The position numbers were made by a program, and so were the translations under genes. Positions 45,139-54,356 of a stretch of DNA of 56,176 nt are shown piece by piece. This stretch comes from Ignavibacteria bacterium RBG_16_34_14 (GTDB lineage: Bacteria > Bacteroidota > Ignavibacteria > Ignavibacteriales > Ignavibacteriaceae): the NCBI GenBank assembly GCA_001802865.1, contig MHAF01000173.1:1-56176 (forward strand), written 5' to 3'. The notes under the pieces were generated by a model that did not search any database, was not told the origin of the DNA, and saw only the letters and a program-made list of their open reading frames with translations. Position 1 is the stretch's first letter. Each line of letters opens with the position of its first letter.

Positions 45139-46146
45139 ATGAAAAAGTCTATTCAATTTCTACTCATAATTTTTATTCTTATGCCTGTTTATGAGCTTTT
45201 TTCACAGGTTAAATTCACAGGCTTTGGAGCAACAGGCATACAGCTTTTTGAAAGACCTATATCAATCGGAGTAAGCCAGGAAGTTTATTTTAAAGGAAAA
45301 CTCCAGGCAGAGATAAAAGTTAATAAAGATATTGAAGCACAGCTCGATTTCCGGGGAAATTCTGTTGATGAGAGAGTTACATTAAGAGAATTTTCTGCAA
45401 AGTTTGAATATTGGGAAAGAATGAAAATAGAAATAGGCAATCTTAAACAGCCATTCGGTACAGAACAGATGGTTAGTGATGAAGACCTGGAGTTTATTGA
45501 AGAAAGTTTTATAAACCAGCAGGTTTCTGATTTTGGTTATGCAGTGCGTTCGGTGAGTGTTATGCTTTACAGCAAATACAAAGATGAATATGGATATTTT
45601 CCTTTCTCATATTATTTTTCACTTTTTAAAAATAATTCTCTCACTTCAGGATTGTATGCAAGATTAAGCTATCACAATGATGATTTTATTTATTCGGTGA
45701 ATTATTCGTTTCAGTCAATTGGAAGAGATTACCCGATAAAGGCAAATGCTTTTTGCGGTGATATTACATTCAATCCTAAAAACACAAAATTAAGTCTCGA
45801 AGCTTTTTATGTTAAAAATATAGAAGCAGTTTTAGAAAACGTTGTTTTAAATGGAGATGAAAATATTTTTGCTGCGGGGGTAAAACTGCTTGCAGCAAAA
45901 ATTTTTGATATTGATGGAAGAATTATAAAAGGTTTGGAACCGGTTTTTCTTTTTGGGTTTTTTAGTCCTGATATAAATGAAAGTGAATTTCATACATTAC
46001 AATTTATGCCCGGATTAAATATTTATTTTCACGACGATGTAAGATTGAGACTTAACTACAACAAGCTTTTAACCAAAAATAGGTTTAACAAAAAGTACAG
46101 TTCAATAAATTCTTTGGGTATTGTTGAGTTACAAGTTAGATTTTAA
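45139..46146 (+). CDS. Outer membrane porin (phosphate-selective porin O/P-like)
   Basis: 335 aa. Signal peptide ends 'ELFSQ'. The mature part is a series of amphipathic beta strands; 'MKIEIGNLKQPFGTEQMVSD' resembles the OprO/P strand-loop, and the last residue is Phe ('ELQVRF'), the usual BAM signal. Probably a 16-stranded beta-barrel channel. It forms an operon with the CotH-family gene that starts 2 bp after its stop. Substrate unknown. Confidence 0.75.
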   Translation: MKKSIQFLLIIFILMPVYELFSQVKFTGFGATGIQLFERPISIGVSQEVYFKGKLQAEIKVNKDIEAQLDFRGNSVDERVTLREFSAKFEYWERMKIEIGNLKQPFGTEQMVSDEDLEFIEESFINQQVSDFGYAVRSVSVMLYSKYKDEYGYFPFSYYFSLFKNNSLTSGLYARLSYHNDDFIYSVNYSFQSIGRDYPIKANAFCGDITFNPKNTKLSLEAFYVKNIEAVLENVVLNGDENIFAAGVKLLAAKIFDIDGRIIKGLEPVFLFGFFSPDINESEFHTLQFMPGLNIYFHDDVRLRLNYNKLLTKNRFNKKYSSINSLGIVELQVRF

Positions 46147-46148
46147 AC

Positions 46149-47273
46149 ATGAACCATTTTAAAATACTGCCGTTTATTGTACTTTGTATCTTCTCAGGAT
46201 GTGATGTTACCGATAATAATCCTGCAAATGATATAAGCTCGATTTATCTTTTTGATAGTTATATCAGACCGGAAAATTTATCAAACCTCTTAGCGAACAA
46301 GATGATAAAATATTCTGTCCCCATACAAATTTTTATCGGCGATGATGACTACAAAGGTACAATTGAAGCACAAGGTTCAGCTTCAAGATATCTTCCTAAA
46401 TGGTCTTTTGAGATAAAACTTGATGATGGTAAGATAATGCATCTCGACAACTTCAACCTGAGTGCACAAGTTGGAGATCCTTCAATGATGAGAACAATTC
46501 TTGCATCTTATGTTTACAGAGAAATGGGATTTCAAGTTTTTGATTCCGACTTTGCTTTTATTAAAATAAATAATAAGAACAAGGGTTTATATTATATAAT
46601 TGAAAGAGTTGAAAAAGATTTTTTTGAAAGAAGAGGTGTTCCCGTTTATGAAGTAATAAAAACTATATTCGATGCAAAATTTACTTTTAAGAACGGCACT
46701 AACATTTATGAATTTTTTGAGAAAGAAATTAATGACAACGAAAATCTTTACAATTTTGAAAATTTTATACATACCCTTGATACAGTTAAACAGGAAAATA
46801 TTTTTAATGAGCTGAGAAAACTTCTTGATATAAATACTTATCTTAAATATCACGCTGCTTCTACTATTATAGCTGCAAACGATGGTTTCAGAAATAATAT
46901 CATATTCTATAAAAGGACACCGGAAACTCCTTATGAAATTTTACCATGGGATTTTGACGGATCATTTAATGCGACATTTACAGAAATATTTTATGGAGAC
47001 AACGAGATAATTGACAAGCTGCTCTTAAATGATTCCTGCCTGACTCTTTACAGGCAATATTACACTTATTGCCTCGAAAACATTTTTATAGAATCAAACC
47101 TCTTCCCTGTAATTGATGAAGCAGTGAAAAAAATCAGGATTGGTTATGAACTTGATCCTTACCTGGGAGAAGCCGGATATAGTCTTGATGATGAGGTTAA
47201 TAAGTTGAAAATTTTTATTTCAGAACGCAGGCAAACCTTAATAAATAGCCTGGATAATCTTAGAAAACCTTGA
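46149..47273 (+). CDS. CotH-family lipoprotein (CotH kinase fold)
   Basis: 374 aa. Lipobox 'CIFSGC' at Cys19. CotH signatures: 'GTIEAQGSASRYLPKWSFEI', 'GLYYIIERVEKDFFERRG' (ATP-binding region) and 'PYEILPWDFDGSFNAT' (catalytic Asp region). CotH proteins are atypical secreted protein kinases in Bacillus and are common on cell surfaces of environmental bacteria. The gene is cotranscribed with the porin, so a role at the outer membrane or surface is likely. Substrate unknown. Confidence 0.82.
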   Translation: MNHFKILPFIVLCIFSGCDVTDNNPANDISSIYLFDSYIRPENLSNLLANKMIKYSVPIQIFIGDDDYKGTIEAQGSASRYLPKWSFEIKLDDGKIMHLDNFNLSAQVGDPSMMRTILASYVYREMGFQVFDSDFAFIKINNKNKGLYYIIERVEKDFFERRGVPVYEVIKTIFDAKFTFKNGTNIYEFFEKEINDNENLYNFENFIHTLDTVKQENIFNELRKLLDINTYLKYHAASTIIAANDGFRNNIIFYKRTPETPYEILPWDFDGSFNATFTEIFYGDNEIIDKLLLNDSCLTLYRQYYTYCLENIFIESNLFPVIDEAVKKIRIGYELDPYLGEAGYSLDDEVNKLKIFISERRQTLINSLDNLRKP

Positions 47274-47605
47274 TCCTCAATACCCCTGTTATTTATTGAT
47301 ACATCCTAACGACATTTACAAAACTCTTCATGTAATTTTTCCTATAAGAAAACCAAATTGACTGTACAAGAAGTGAGTATTAATTACATAATTAAGCTGG
47401 AATATTTACACAAGCCTGCCCGCAGGCACGAATCCATTTTTCTAATAAATATTTTACAGGATTCCATCACTATGCCAAAAGAAATTTTTTCCACGAACAT
47501 TCTAAACTGATTGGCATATAAAATGATTTAATCAAGTCAATAGTAAAAACAATAAAATATTTTACTGTTTCAGACTGATAATATACGGAGTAATAAAAAA
47601 ATTTT
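47274..47605. other. 332-bp intergenic region
   Basis: AT-rich. The only structure seen is a small perfect hairpin GCCTGC-CC-GCAGGC (47414-47427). Minus ORF 47470-47676 has no support. The rest presumably holds the promoter of the receiver gene. Confidence 0.4.
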
Positions 47606-48037
47606 ATGATGAACATTAAACCAAAAATTCTGATTGCTGAAAACGAAAAGATAATCGCAATTGATATTAAGAACATATTGCATAGAATAGGCTGTGATGT
47701 ACTTGATATAGTAAGCTCAGGCGAAGAAGTATTACGAAAAGTAAAAGAAGCAAAGCCAGATCTTATATTAATGGATATATCTCTTGACGGCGCACTTGAT
47801 GGTATTGAAACTGCTGAAGTTCTTTCCGCTAATTATGATATTCCCGTTATTTATTTAACTGCGTTTAATGACAGGGAAACCCTTCACAGGGCAAGAATAA
47901 CCGAGCCATATGGTTATTTGGTAAAACCATTCGATTCCAGGGAAATTGAAATTGCCATTGATATGGCATTTATCAAAAGAGGAGTTTCTTTCGAAGACTC
48001 TGCTGACCCAATGTTTCCTGCGATTTTTTCAAACTAA
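47606..48037 (+). CDS. Single-domain response regulator (CheY-like)
   Basis: 143 aa, one receiver domain: acidic pair in 'LIAENEKIIAIDI', phospho-acceptor Asp57 in 'LILMDISLDG', Thr in 'VIYLTAFND', Lys in 'GYLVKPFD'. 'GALDGIETAEVLS' is the insertion typical of receivers in phosphorelays with multi-sensor kinases. No output domain or cognate kinase nearby. Start could be the second Met (47609). Confidence 0.88.
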   Translation: MMNIKPKILIAENEKIIAIDIKNILHRIGCDVLDIVSSGEEVLRKVKEAKPDLILMDISLDGALDGIETAEVLSANYDIPVIYLTAFNDRETLHRARITEPYGYLVKPFDSREIEIAIDMAFIKRGVSFEDSADPMFPAIFSN

Positions 48038-48177
48038 AAATTAATTGTTGTTAGTTTTCAGAGTGGTTTCCAAAAAGGAATTACTTCGATTAATTTTTTT
48101 AGAAATTTTCTTCTTCCTTCTTGTTTCTTCATCTTTAATAAATTACCTTTGCAAAAATTGTTTTATAAGATTTTGAG

Positions 48178-48411
48178 ATGAATATTTTTTGCAAGAAAAT
48201 TATGCATGAAGAAAATTATAAGATTGTAACCTCCCTGCCGGAAAGAATGGATGAAATTATTAACCAGGTTCAGAACGATAGTTCAATAACCGGAGCTTTA
48301 CTGAATGATAAGTTTTATAATGATTTTAATTCATTATTAAGTGATCTGAATGAATTAATATCTGAGGAAAAGGAAATCCCGCATAAGTATGCACAGATCT
48401 CAATGTTTTAA
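48178..48411 (+). CDS. Small protein resembling the C-terminal end of MlaD/MCE proteins
   Basis: 77 aa (69 aa if it starts at ATG 48202, 'MHEENYKIV'). The text 'GALLNDKFYNDFNSLLSDLN' through 'EKEIPHKYAQISMF' looks like the C-terminal helix and last strand of MCE-family lipid-transport proteins, which end in 'LxDLKxNPKRYVxFSxF'. The MCE domain itself is absent. So it may be a relic or an independent small gene. It ends over the end of the aminotransferase gene by 4 bp. Confidence 0.45.
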   Translation: MNIFCKKIMHEENYKIVTSLPERMDEIINQVQNDSSITGALLNDKFYNDFNSLLSDLNELISEEKEIPHKYAQISMF

Positions 48412-49304
48412 CTGAAGATCATTTCACTTAAAAAACGCTGCAGCCTTAAAGTAACAGGACCAGGTTTTCCATTACCAACTTTCCAATCATTAATCTGAAC
48501 AACAGGTGTAACTTCAGAAATAGTTCCAAGAAGCATAAGTTCATCAAAAGATTTTAATTCATCTGCTTTAATTTCTGTTTCTTGTGCCGGAATATTTTCC
48601 CTCCTGCAAATTTCCAGAATTACTTTTCTTGTAACTCCGTCAAGAATAAGATTTGAAAGAGGCGGTGTGTACAACTTTCCTTTTTTTACAGCACAGAAAC
48701 TTGTATGAGTTCCTTCAGTGATAAATCCACTTCTTACAAAAATTGCTTCAACTGCATTTTGCTCAAGAGCTTTTTGCCTTGCAAGTACATTTGCCATAAG
48801 CATAGTTGATTTAACATCGCATCTCATCCAGCGGATATCTTCTTCGAGAATTACTTTTATCCCATTTCTGAATTGTTCTTCCTGCCTTTTTAAAGGAGTA
48901 ACAGAAAGAAAGAAAGTTGGCTGAACATCAGTCGGAGGGAAATGATGTTGCCTTGGGAAATAGGTTCCTCTTGTAATCTGGAGATAAACAAAGAGATGTT
49001 CTTCATTATTGAATTTATTTATGCTGACAAGTTCGTTTACAACTTTTTCAATATCATCCCCCGATAAAATTCGGGATCGTTCCGAAAAAGCTGTAAAATT
49101 TATTTTTGATGAGGCAAGACTTTTCTTTAGTCTTTCAATATGCAGATCGAGCTTAAATAATTTTCCTTTATACCATCTTAAAGTTTCATAAACGCCATCA
49201 CCAAATAAAAAGCCGCGGTCAAATGGAGATAAGCTTAATTCTTTCCCTTTTAAGATTTTTCCATTTAAATAAAAATAGAGTTCTTTTTTCTTCTTTCTTT
49301 GCAT
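48408..49304 (-). CDS. Class IV aminotransferase (D-amino-acid transaminase-like)
   Basis: 298 aa fold-type IV PLP enzyme. 'SLSPFDRGFLFGDGVYETLR' and 'LDLHIERLKKSL' are family signatures. The PLP Lys lies in 'RCDVKSTMLMANVLARQKAL', a segment close to that of D-alanine aminotransferase. 'GFITEGTHTSFCAVKKGKL' and 'SNLILDGVTRKVILEI' bind the cofactor phosphate. It may be a D-amino-acid or branched-chain aminotransferase, or aminodeoxychorismate lyase; the CDVKS motif favours the first. Single gene. Confidence 0.85.
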   Translation of the reverse strand: MQRKKKKELYFYLNGKILKGKELSLSPFDRGFLFGDGVYETLRWYKGKLFKLDLHIERLKKSLASSKINFTAFSERSRILSGDDIEKVVNELVSINKFNNEEHLFVYLQITRGTYFPRQHHFPPTDVQPTFFLSVTPLKRQEEQFRNGIKVILEEDIRWMRCDVKSTMLMANVLARQKALEQNAVEAIFVRSGFITEGTHTSFCAVKKGKLYTPPLSNLILDGVTRKVILEICRRENIPAQETEIKADELKSFDELMLLGTISEVTPVVQINDWKVGNGKPGPVTLRLQRFLSEMIFS

Positions 49305-49495
49305 ATTTATAAGTAATAATTATTTAGAGTTAACAAGTAATTTGTATGCAAAGTTAAGTAAAAAATAATTTGACTTTGAAAATTAATTTTTATTCTTTTG
49401 TAGTAGGTAAAAAGGGGAAGTCTTTTGATGAGATTCTTTCGTGGGGAATCCTTCAAACCACTTCCAGAACAAGGTTGTAAGTTGGAGTTGTTTTA

Positions 49496-50593
49496 ATGAA
49501 AACTTATAAATTACTTCGTTTTACAATACTACTCTTCTTTATATTCATTTCATTAAACTGCAGTGATCCTACTGAACCACCACCCGATGATAATCAATAT
49601 TTGAAATATGAGTGGACTATTGATACACTTAAGAATCCAAATGGTTATGGAGTTGTTCCCTGGTCAATTTGGGGAAGTTCAGATTCCAGTGTTTTTATTG
49701 CCGGATTTAATCTTGCAGGACAAGGTGAATTATTTCATTGGGACGGAACTATATGGAATCGTGTTACACCTGATTTAGGATTTAATTATGAAGTTCTCTC
49801 AGTTTTTGGGTTTTCCGAAAATGAAGTATATGCGGTGGGTTCAAAATTAATTGTTGATACTGTACTACATACAGAAGCCCTTATTTTAAAGTATAATGGA
49901 ATATCCTGGCAAAGAGAGAATTTACCTCTTGGAAGTGGTCTAAAATTTATTTATGGAAGAAATCCATCCGATATTTGGGCTTGCGGATATTATGGTGCAC
50001 CATATAGAAGAATAAATAATCAATGGTTCAAAGTACCATTTGATGAAAGAAAATATTTAGGTCTAATGTCTATTTCTCCTTCTTTAGGACCTCTCTATGT
50101 GGCCCCAAATGGTGAAGTTTTTATAATGAATGAATTTTATGATTATAAAGAGTATCCAGATACAGCTATGTTTTACTTTACAAAGTATAGTAATGGTAGT
50201 TGGCAGGACTTAGATTCATGCAGATTAGTAAATATTGATGGAATTCCTACTGGTTTTTCATTTGGCAACAAAGCAATGTATGGTATAAATGAAAATGAAA
50301 TTTATTCTGTTGGAAATAGAGGACTTTTTAAATTTGACGGAAATAATTGGACTCTAACAACATGGGATGATTTTTTATACCGGGATATAAAAGGGACACC
50401 AGAAAAGTTAATTTTTACTGTGGGAGACCACGGTACAATAAGGTATTTTAATGGAAGCAGCTGGATAAGAATTGGTGATTTTGGCAGCTACATTGTAGAT
50501 TTTTATTCTGTAATGCCATTTAAAGATGAAATTTTTATAGGTGCTTATCAACTTGGAGTAGGTTATGTGGTACATGGCAAAGTAAAAAAATAA
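49496..50593 (+). CDS. Lipoprotein of unknown function (propeller-like repeats)
   Basis: 365 aa. Signal peptide with lipobox 'FISLNC' (Cys22). Repeated strands such as 'GSSDSSVFIAGFN', 'FSENEVYAVGSK', 'NPSDIWACGYYG', 'NENEIYSVGNRGLFKFDGNN' and 'FNGSSWIRIG' suggest a beta-propeller. Such proteins are common in Ignavibacteria-like genomes and usually unannotated. Expected on the membrane facing the periplasm or surface. No catalytic motif seen. Confidence 0.7.
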   Translation: MKTYKLLRFTILLFFIFISLNCSDPTEPPPDDNQYLKYEWTIDTLKNPNGYGVVPWSIWGSSDSSVFIAGFNLAGQGELFHWDGTIWNRVTPDLGFNYEVLSVFGFSENEVYAVGSKLIVDTVLHTEALILKYNGISWQRENLPLGSGLKFIYGRNPSDIWACGYYGAPYRRINNQWFKVPFDERKYLGLMSISPSLGPLYVAPNGEVFIMNEFYDYKEYPDTAMFYFTKYSNGSWQDLDSCRLVNIDGIPTGFSFGNKAMYGINENEIYSVGNRGLFKFDGNNWTLTTWDDFLYRDIKGTPEKLIFTVGDHGTIRYFNGSSWIRIGDFGSYIVDFYSVMPFKDEIFIGAYQLGVGYVVHGKVKK

Positions 50594-50660
50594 AGGAGAT
50601 AAGACTCATAAAATTAAAAAATCCTTACCGGTAATAGCAGTTAAATAAATGTGGATACAC

Positions 50661-53075
50661 TTAAAACTCTTCCCCATCATTAAATTCTCCATTTGGTTTT
50701 TCCCCGTCTCTCTCTTGCTTGAAATTATTAAAGTTATAACGGAGATTAAGCATTACCACAGGAGATTCCCTGTTAAAATAATTATACCTGTAAAAATCCT
50801 CTCCTTCTGAAGTGAACTCATATTTTGCAGTGCTAAAGATATCTCTTACTTGCACGGTTAAGGAAAGTTTTCTTTCAAAGAAATTCTGCTTAAAGGCAGC
50901 ATCGGTTGTAAAGAATCCTTCTCTTGTTCCCTGAGAAGAAACAGTAGGACTGTTATAGTTTACATTGAATTGAAATGTGGTTGATTCACTTACTTTAAAT
51001 ACATTATTAAATCTTGAACTCCAGTTAAAGCTTTCTCTTGAGAAAGGTTCATTAAAAAGAAGACCATCTATTTTATAATTATAAAGATTCCCCATCAGGT
51101 TAACGTTCCAGAATTCCAAAGGATCAAGTGTCAGCATCAGCTCGCTGCCAAGTGAATAATCTTTACCAATATTCTCCGAAGTGTTGAGTGTTATATTAGT
51201 TGAGTCCTGATAAATAGACTGTACTCTATCAATTTTATTATGAGTTACACGGTAATAAAGTTCACTCGACAAAACGACTTTACCAATAAATATCTGCAAA
51301 CCAAGCTCATAAGAATCAATATATTCGGGTTCAAGAGAAGGATTACCACGGCGGACATTATTTGCATCCATCCATGTATCAAAAGGCTCAAGTTCCCAGC
51401 CTCCAGGCCGTTGAATCCTGCGTGTGTAGCTTGCCATCATCTGCTTGCCTTCAGCAAATTTATATGAACTGTGAAGAGAAGGAAAGAAATCCCATCGGTC
51501 TATATTAAATTCCTGATTAAGCCTGGTTACTTCAATTGTGCGGAAAGTATATTCTCCTCTTATGCCGCCTTGTAATCCCAAATTACCAAACTGATCTGCA
51601 TACAGAGAGTATACGGCAAGTTCATTTGTTTTATAATTCGCTGTATTGGAGTAAAGAGGCTGTAAAATAAAATCTCCAAATTTAGAATTATATTCTGATA
51701 GTGACGTGTTTTCTTTTGAAATCTCAGCCTCACCTTGCATACCGGCTTCAAATTTTCTATTCTCTCCAAGAGGCAAAGTATAATCAAGCTTACCTTCGAT
51801 ATCAGTTGATGGTCCTGATTCGGTGGTTTTTTTACCACTTGTTTGTATCCCATTATAAAACTCGGAAGTTATAGTTGATTCATCTGAATTATCATATCCG
51901 TAAACCAACTCTCCTTTTAATTCATGTCCATCAGGATTGAAACGATGGAAGTAATTCATATTAAAATCATAATGATTGCCACCTCTATCTCTATCTCCCG
52001 AACTTATATAGGAACTATCCTGGGGTAATAAAATATAATTCAGGAAAGAATTCATCTGACCTTCCCTATTTCCGTATCTTCCGCCAAGGCTCAAAATATC
52101 ATTTTCACCAAGAATGAATTCGAGACCACCTCTTAATCCAAATGAGATCCTTCCCCATTTTCTGTCACCTGTTGAGTTTAAGAAAGAGGTATTGTTATTA
52201 CGAATAAATCTCTGCTCTTCCCTGCTTTCGCCAGGAGAAAATCTCCTGTTGTAATCTATTCCGAAAGTTGTGTTAACATCCTCTGTTTTATATTCAAATA
52301 AAAAATCTCCGCCGTATTTATCATTAAGTCCGGCATTAGCATTCATTATACCGCTCATTCCAATATTCTGATTCTTCTTCAAAATAATATTGATAATACC
52401 TGCAGTTCCTTGAGGATCATATTTTGCAGAAGGATTTGTAATAATCTCTATAGATTTGATTGAGCTTGCAGGTATCTGCTGAAGTGCATCCTGTGCATCA
52501 ACTATTGAAGGGCGTCCATCAATAAGAACTGTAAAATTACCACTTCCTCTTAAGCTCACGTTTCCTTCAATATCAACTGTTACAGAAGGAATGTTTTCAA
52601 GTACATCCACAGCGTTACCAGAAATAACCGTTTGCATCTGGCTTACATCAATAACTTTTTTATCAAGCTGGTATGTAACAGGAGATCTTTCTCCTTCAAC
52701 AACAACATTTTCTAAATTAATTGCTGCCGGTTCAAGATAAATTTCACCAAGATTAATATTCAGATTGTTCCTGTTTATCGAAACATCAAATTGTTTATCA
52801 TTAAAACCAATAAACCTTACATTAACAAAATAATTCCCCGGACGAACTTTACTGATTGTAAAATTACCTTCAGCATCTGTTATTGTTCCTGTTATAACTG
52901 AAGAATCGCTTTTAGACATAACTACGATATTCGCATATTCTATTTTTTGACCTGAGGTAGAATCGAATACTGTCCCTGTAATTGTTCCTCCTGAAAAACC
53001 TTCTCTCTGCTGTGGAAATAACGAAAAAGATAATACTAAAAGAAAGAAAATAAATAATTGAGTTCTACATGACAT
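50661..53075 (-). CDS. TonB-dependent outer-membrane receptor family protein
   Basis: About 804 aa from the preferred start 53075 ('MSCRTQLFIF', Shine-Dalgarno AGAGGT); the ORF track starts 16 codons earlier. Signal peptide, CarboxypepD_reg domain ('GTITGTVFDSTSGQKIEYAN'), plug ('DVLENIPSVTVDIEGNVSLR' and 'IEIITNPSAKYDPQGTAGII') and a beta-barrel to the end. It belongs to the 'outer membrane beta-barrel' branch rather than SusC. Cargo unknown; no SusD partner or TonB genes nearby. The last residues (EFNDGEEF) extend past the usual barrel end. Confidence 0.88.
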   Translation of the reverse strand: MSCRTQLFIFFLLVLSFSLFPQQREGFSGGTITGTVFDSTSGQKIEYANIVVMSKSDSSVITGTITDAEGNFTISKVRPGNYFVNVRFIGFNDKQFDVSINRNNLNINLGEIYLEPAAINLENVVVEGERSPVTYQLDKKVIDVSQMQTVISGNAVDVLENIPSVTVDIEGNVSLRGSGNFTVLIDGRPSIVDAQDALQQIPASSIKSIEIITNPSAKYDPQGTAGIINIILKKNQNIGMSGIMNANAGLNDKYGGDFLFEYKTEDVNTTFGIDYNRRFSPGESREEQRFIRNNNTSFLNSTGDRKWGRISFGLRGGLEFILGENDILSLGGRYGNREGQMNSFLNYILLPQDSSYISSGDRDRGGNHYDFNMNYFHRFNPDGHELKGELVYGYDNSDESTITSEFYNGIQTSGKKTTESGPSTDIEGKLDYTLPLGENRKFEAGMQGEAEISKENTSLSEYNSKFGDFILQPLYSNTANYKTNELAVYSLYADQFGNLGLQGGIRGEYTFRTIEVTRLNQEFNIDRWDFFPSLHSSYKFAEGKQMMASYTRRIQRPGGWELEPFDTWMDANNVRRGNPSLEPEYIDSYELGLQIFIGKVVLSSELYYRVTHNKIDRVQSIYQDSTNITLNTSENIGKDYSLGSELMLTLDPLEFWNVNLMGNLYNYKIDGLLFNEPFSRESFNWSSRFNNVFKVSESTTFQFNVNYNSPTVSSQGTREGFFTTDAAFKQNFFERKLSLTVQVRDIFSTAKYEFTSEGEDFYRYNYFNRESPVVMLNLRYNFNNFKQERDGEKPNGEFNDGEEF

Positions 53076-53296
53076 TAAATAAACCTCTGACCTCTTAAAC
53101 AAACTGTTTTTAACATTAAACAAAATATTCTCTTAAATGGTTTAACTACAAATATTAAGCATAAATGAAAAATAACAAGGCTAATATAAGCCTTTGCCGG
53201 TTAAAGAGATGTGTGATATGATAGAGCATTTCAGTTTCAAGATAAAGGAAACTCACTCTCATTCTTTGATCTGAGGCGGGAACCTTCTCTACAAAC

Positions 53297-53406
53297 ATTA
53301 AGTTCCTATGGAACTTCTTAGAATTCCGTTAGGAATTCAATATTTGTAGAAACAAAACCACCCAACAAAACCTTAGAACACCGTAGGTGTTCAATATTTA
53401 TTGAAA
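53297..53406. repeat. Cluster of three related short palindromic repeats
   Basis: AAGTTCCTATGGAACTT (53300-53316), GAATTCCGTTAGGAATTC (53321-53338) and GAACACCGTAGGTGTTC (53376-53392). The last two share the frame 'TTAGAAnnCCGTwrGGnnTTCAATATTTrTwGAAA'; arms change in a compensatory way, so base pairing rather than sequence is conserved. This fits a dispersed REP-like intergenic family. Confidence 0.6.
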
Positions 53407-53570
53407 ATAATAATGTCTAATTAGAAATTGCGTTATTCAATCCTGTTGATATTTATGAATCAAAACATGATTTTCACACAACCTCGCAAGAGAGGGACTT
53501 ATTGGAAATAAAACTCGTAACTAATTATCTTCTGACAAGATATTAAATGAGGAGTTAATACCTATTAGAA

Positions 53571-53607
53571 ACCTTTCTCTTTTTAAGAGAAGGGTAGGGT
53601 TGAGTTC
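53571..53607. repeat. Hairpin repeat related to 39377-39453
   Basis: CCTTTCTCTTTTTAAGAGAAGGG hairpin followed by TAGGGTTGAGTTC; the polypurine arm and 'GGTTGAGTT' tail match the element at 39.4 kb. Confidence 0.4.
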
Positions 53608-53696
53608 ATGCTAATAATGAAAAGTTATATCTTGATAAATCTTAGTAATTATTTTACAAAGCCAAAAAAACATTTTAAAATGATTTAATAATGGTT

Positions 53697-54230
53697 TTAA
53701 CCCTCAAGCATCAGTAAGTTTAAATAAAGCATAATAATAATTGCAAACTCAACACCAATTGCAATAACAAAAGCTCTTATGCCGTATTTAAGATATTTAT
53801 GCTTATAAGCATTTATTCTTCCAATAGAGTAAATACTTTTTGAAAAGACCTGGTAAGTAGTTTCATTATCATCAAGAATAATTCCTAACTCCTTAGCATA
53901 ATCTTCAGCAGATTTATATTTAACAATTCCTCCGAAGAACGTTGGAAGAATAATTTTTTTTTCTGCAGGAATACTTTCGGTCTCTTTTATCCTTGGAGAA
54001 ACCACACTTACAAGAAAAAATATAGAGATAATAACAGAAGCAAAATAGATAAAAATCAAAACAGAGGAAAAAATAGTTGGCGGTATTCTTGTATAATGAA
54101 CAATAAAAAACACTGCAAATACTCCAAGCAGAGAAAGCATTGTAAAAGCCTTTTGATCCGCACGCTGCAAAATATTCTGTTCACTTGAGAGTATTTCAAA
54201 GAGTATGTTGATTTTTTTTTCTTCTGTCAT
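53697..54230 (-). CDS. Three-helix membrane protein resembling Pycsar effector (PycTM/DUF5706-like)
   Basis: 177 aa. Starts with a helical segment 'ILSSEQNILQRADQKAFTML' then helices at about 27-46, 53-76 and 150-172, with 'SVVSPRIKE' after the second, a layout like the Pycsar effector transmembrane family (PycTM). Between helices 2 and 3 is a soluble 75-residue stretch ('FFGGIVKYKSAEDYAKELGI'). The neighbour upstream on the same strand is a class III nucleotidyl cyclase, the enzyme class that makes the signal for such effectors. The family match is from pattern only and needs a profile search. Confidence 0.55.
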   Translation of the reverse strand: MTEEKKINILFEILSSEQNILQRADQKAFTMLSLLGVFAVFFIVHYTRIPPTIFSSVLIFIYFASVIISIFFLVSVVSPRIKETESIPAEKKIILPTFFGGIVKYKSAEDYAKELGIILDDNETTYQVFSKSIYSIGRINAYKHKYLKYGIRAFVIAIGVEFAIIIMLYLNLLMLEG

Positions 54231-54356
54231 AAGAAACCTTTTAATCCAATTATTGATTGAAGTTTCACAAAAAATTTAATACCTAGAATACTGAACCTTT
54301 GGTATAGGGTATAGGGAAAAATATTAATACGTATACCTTATACCATATACCTCCTG

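Larger units (their letters stand above)
53124..53696. other. 573-bp intergenic region carrying palindromic repeats
   Basis: No credible gene. It holds three short palindromes (53297-53406) and a hairpin unit (53571-53607), listed separately. The rest is AT-rich without visible structure. Confidence 0.5.

Noticed and set aside
47414-47427. GCCTGCCCGCAGGC hairpin
   Set aside because: Short, isolated, no T run and not near a stop codon; not called a terminator.
53297-53406. CRISPR array
   Set aside because: Only three diverged palindromes with unequal spacing and no cas genes; better described as REP-like repeats.
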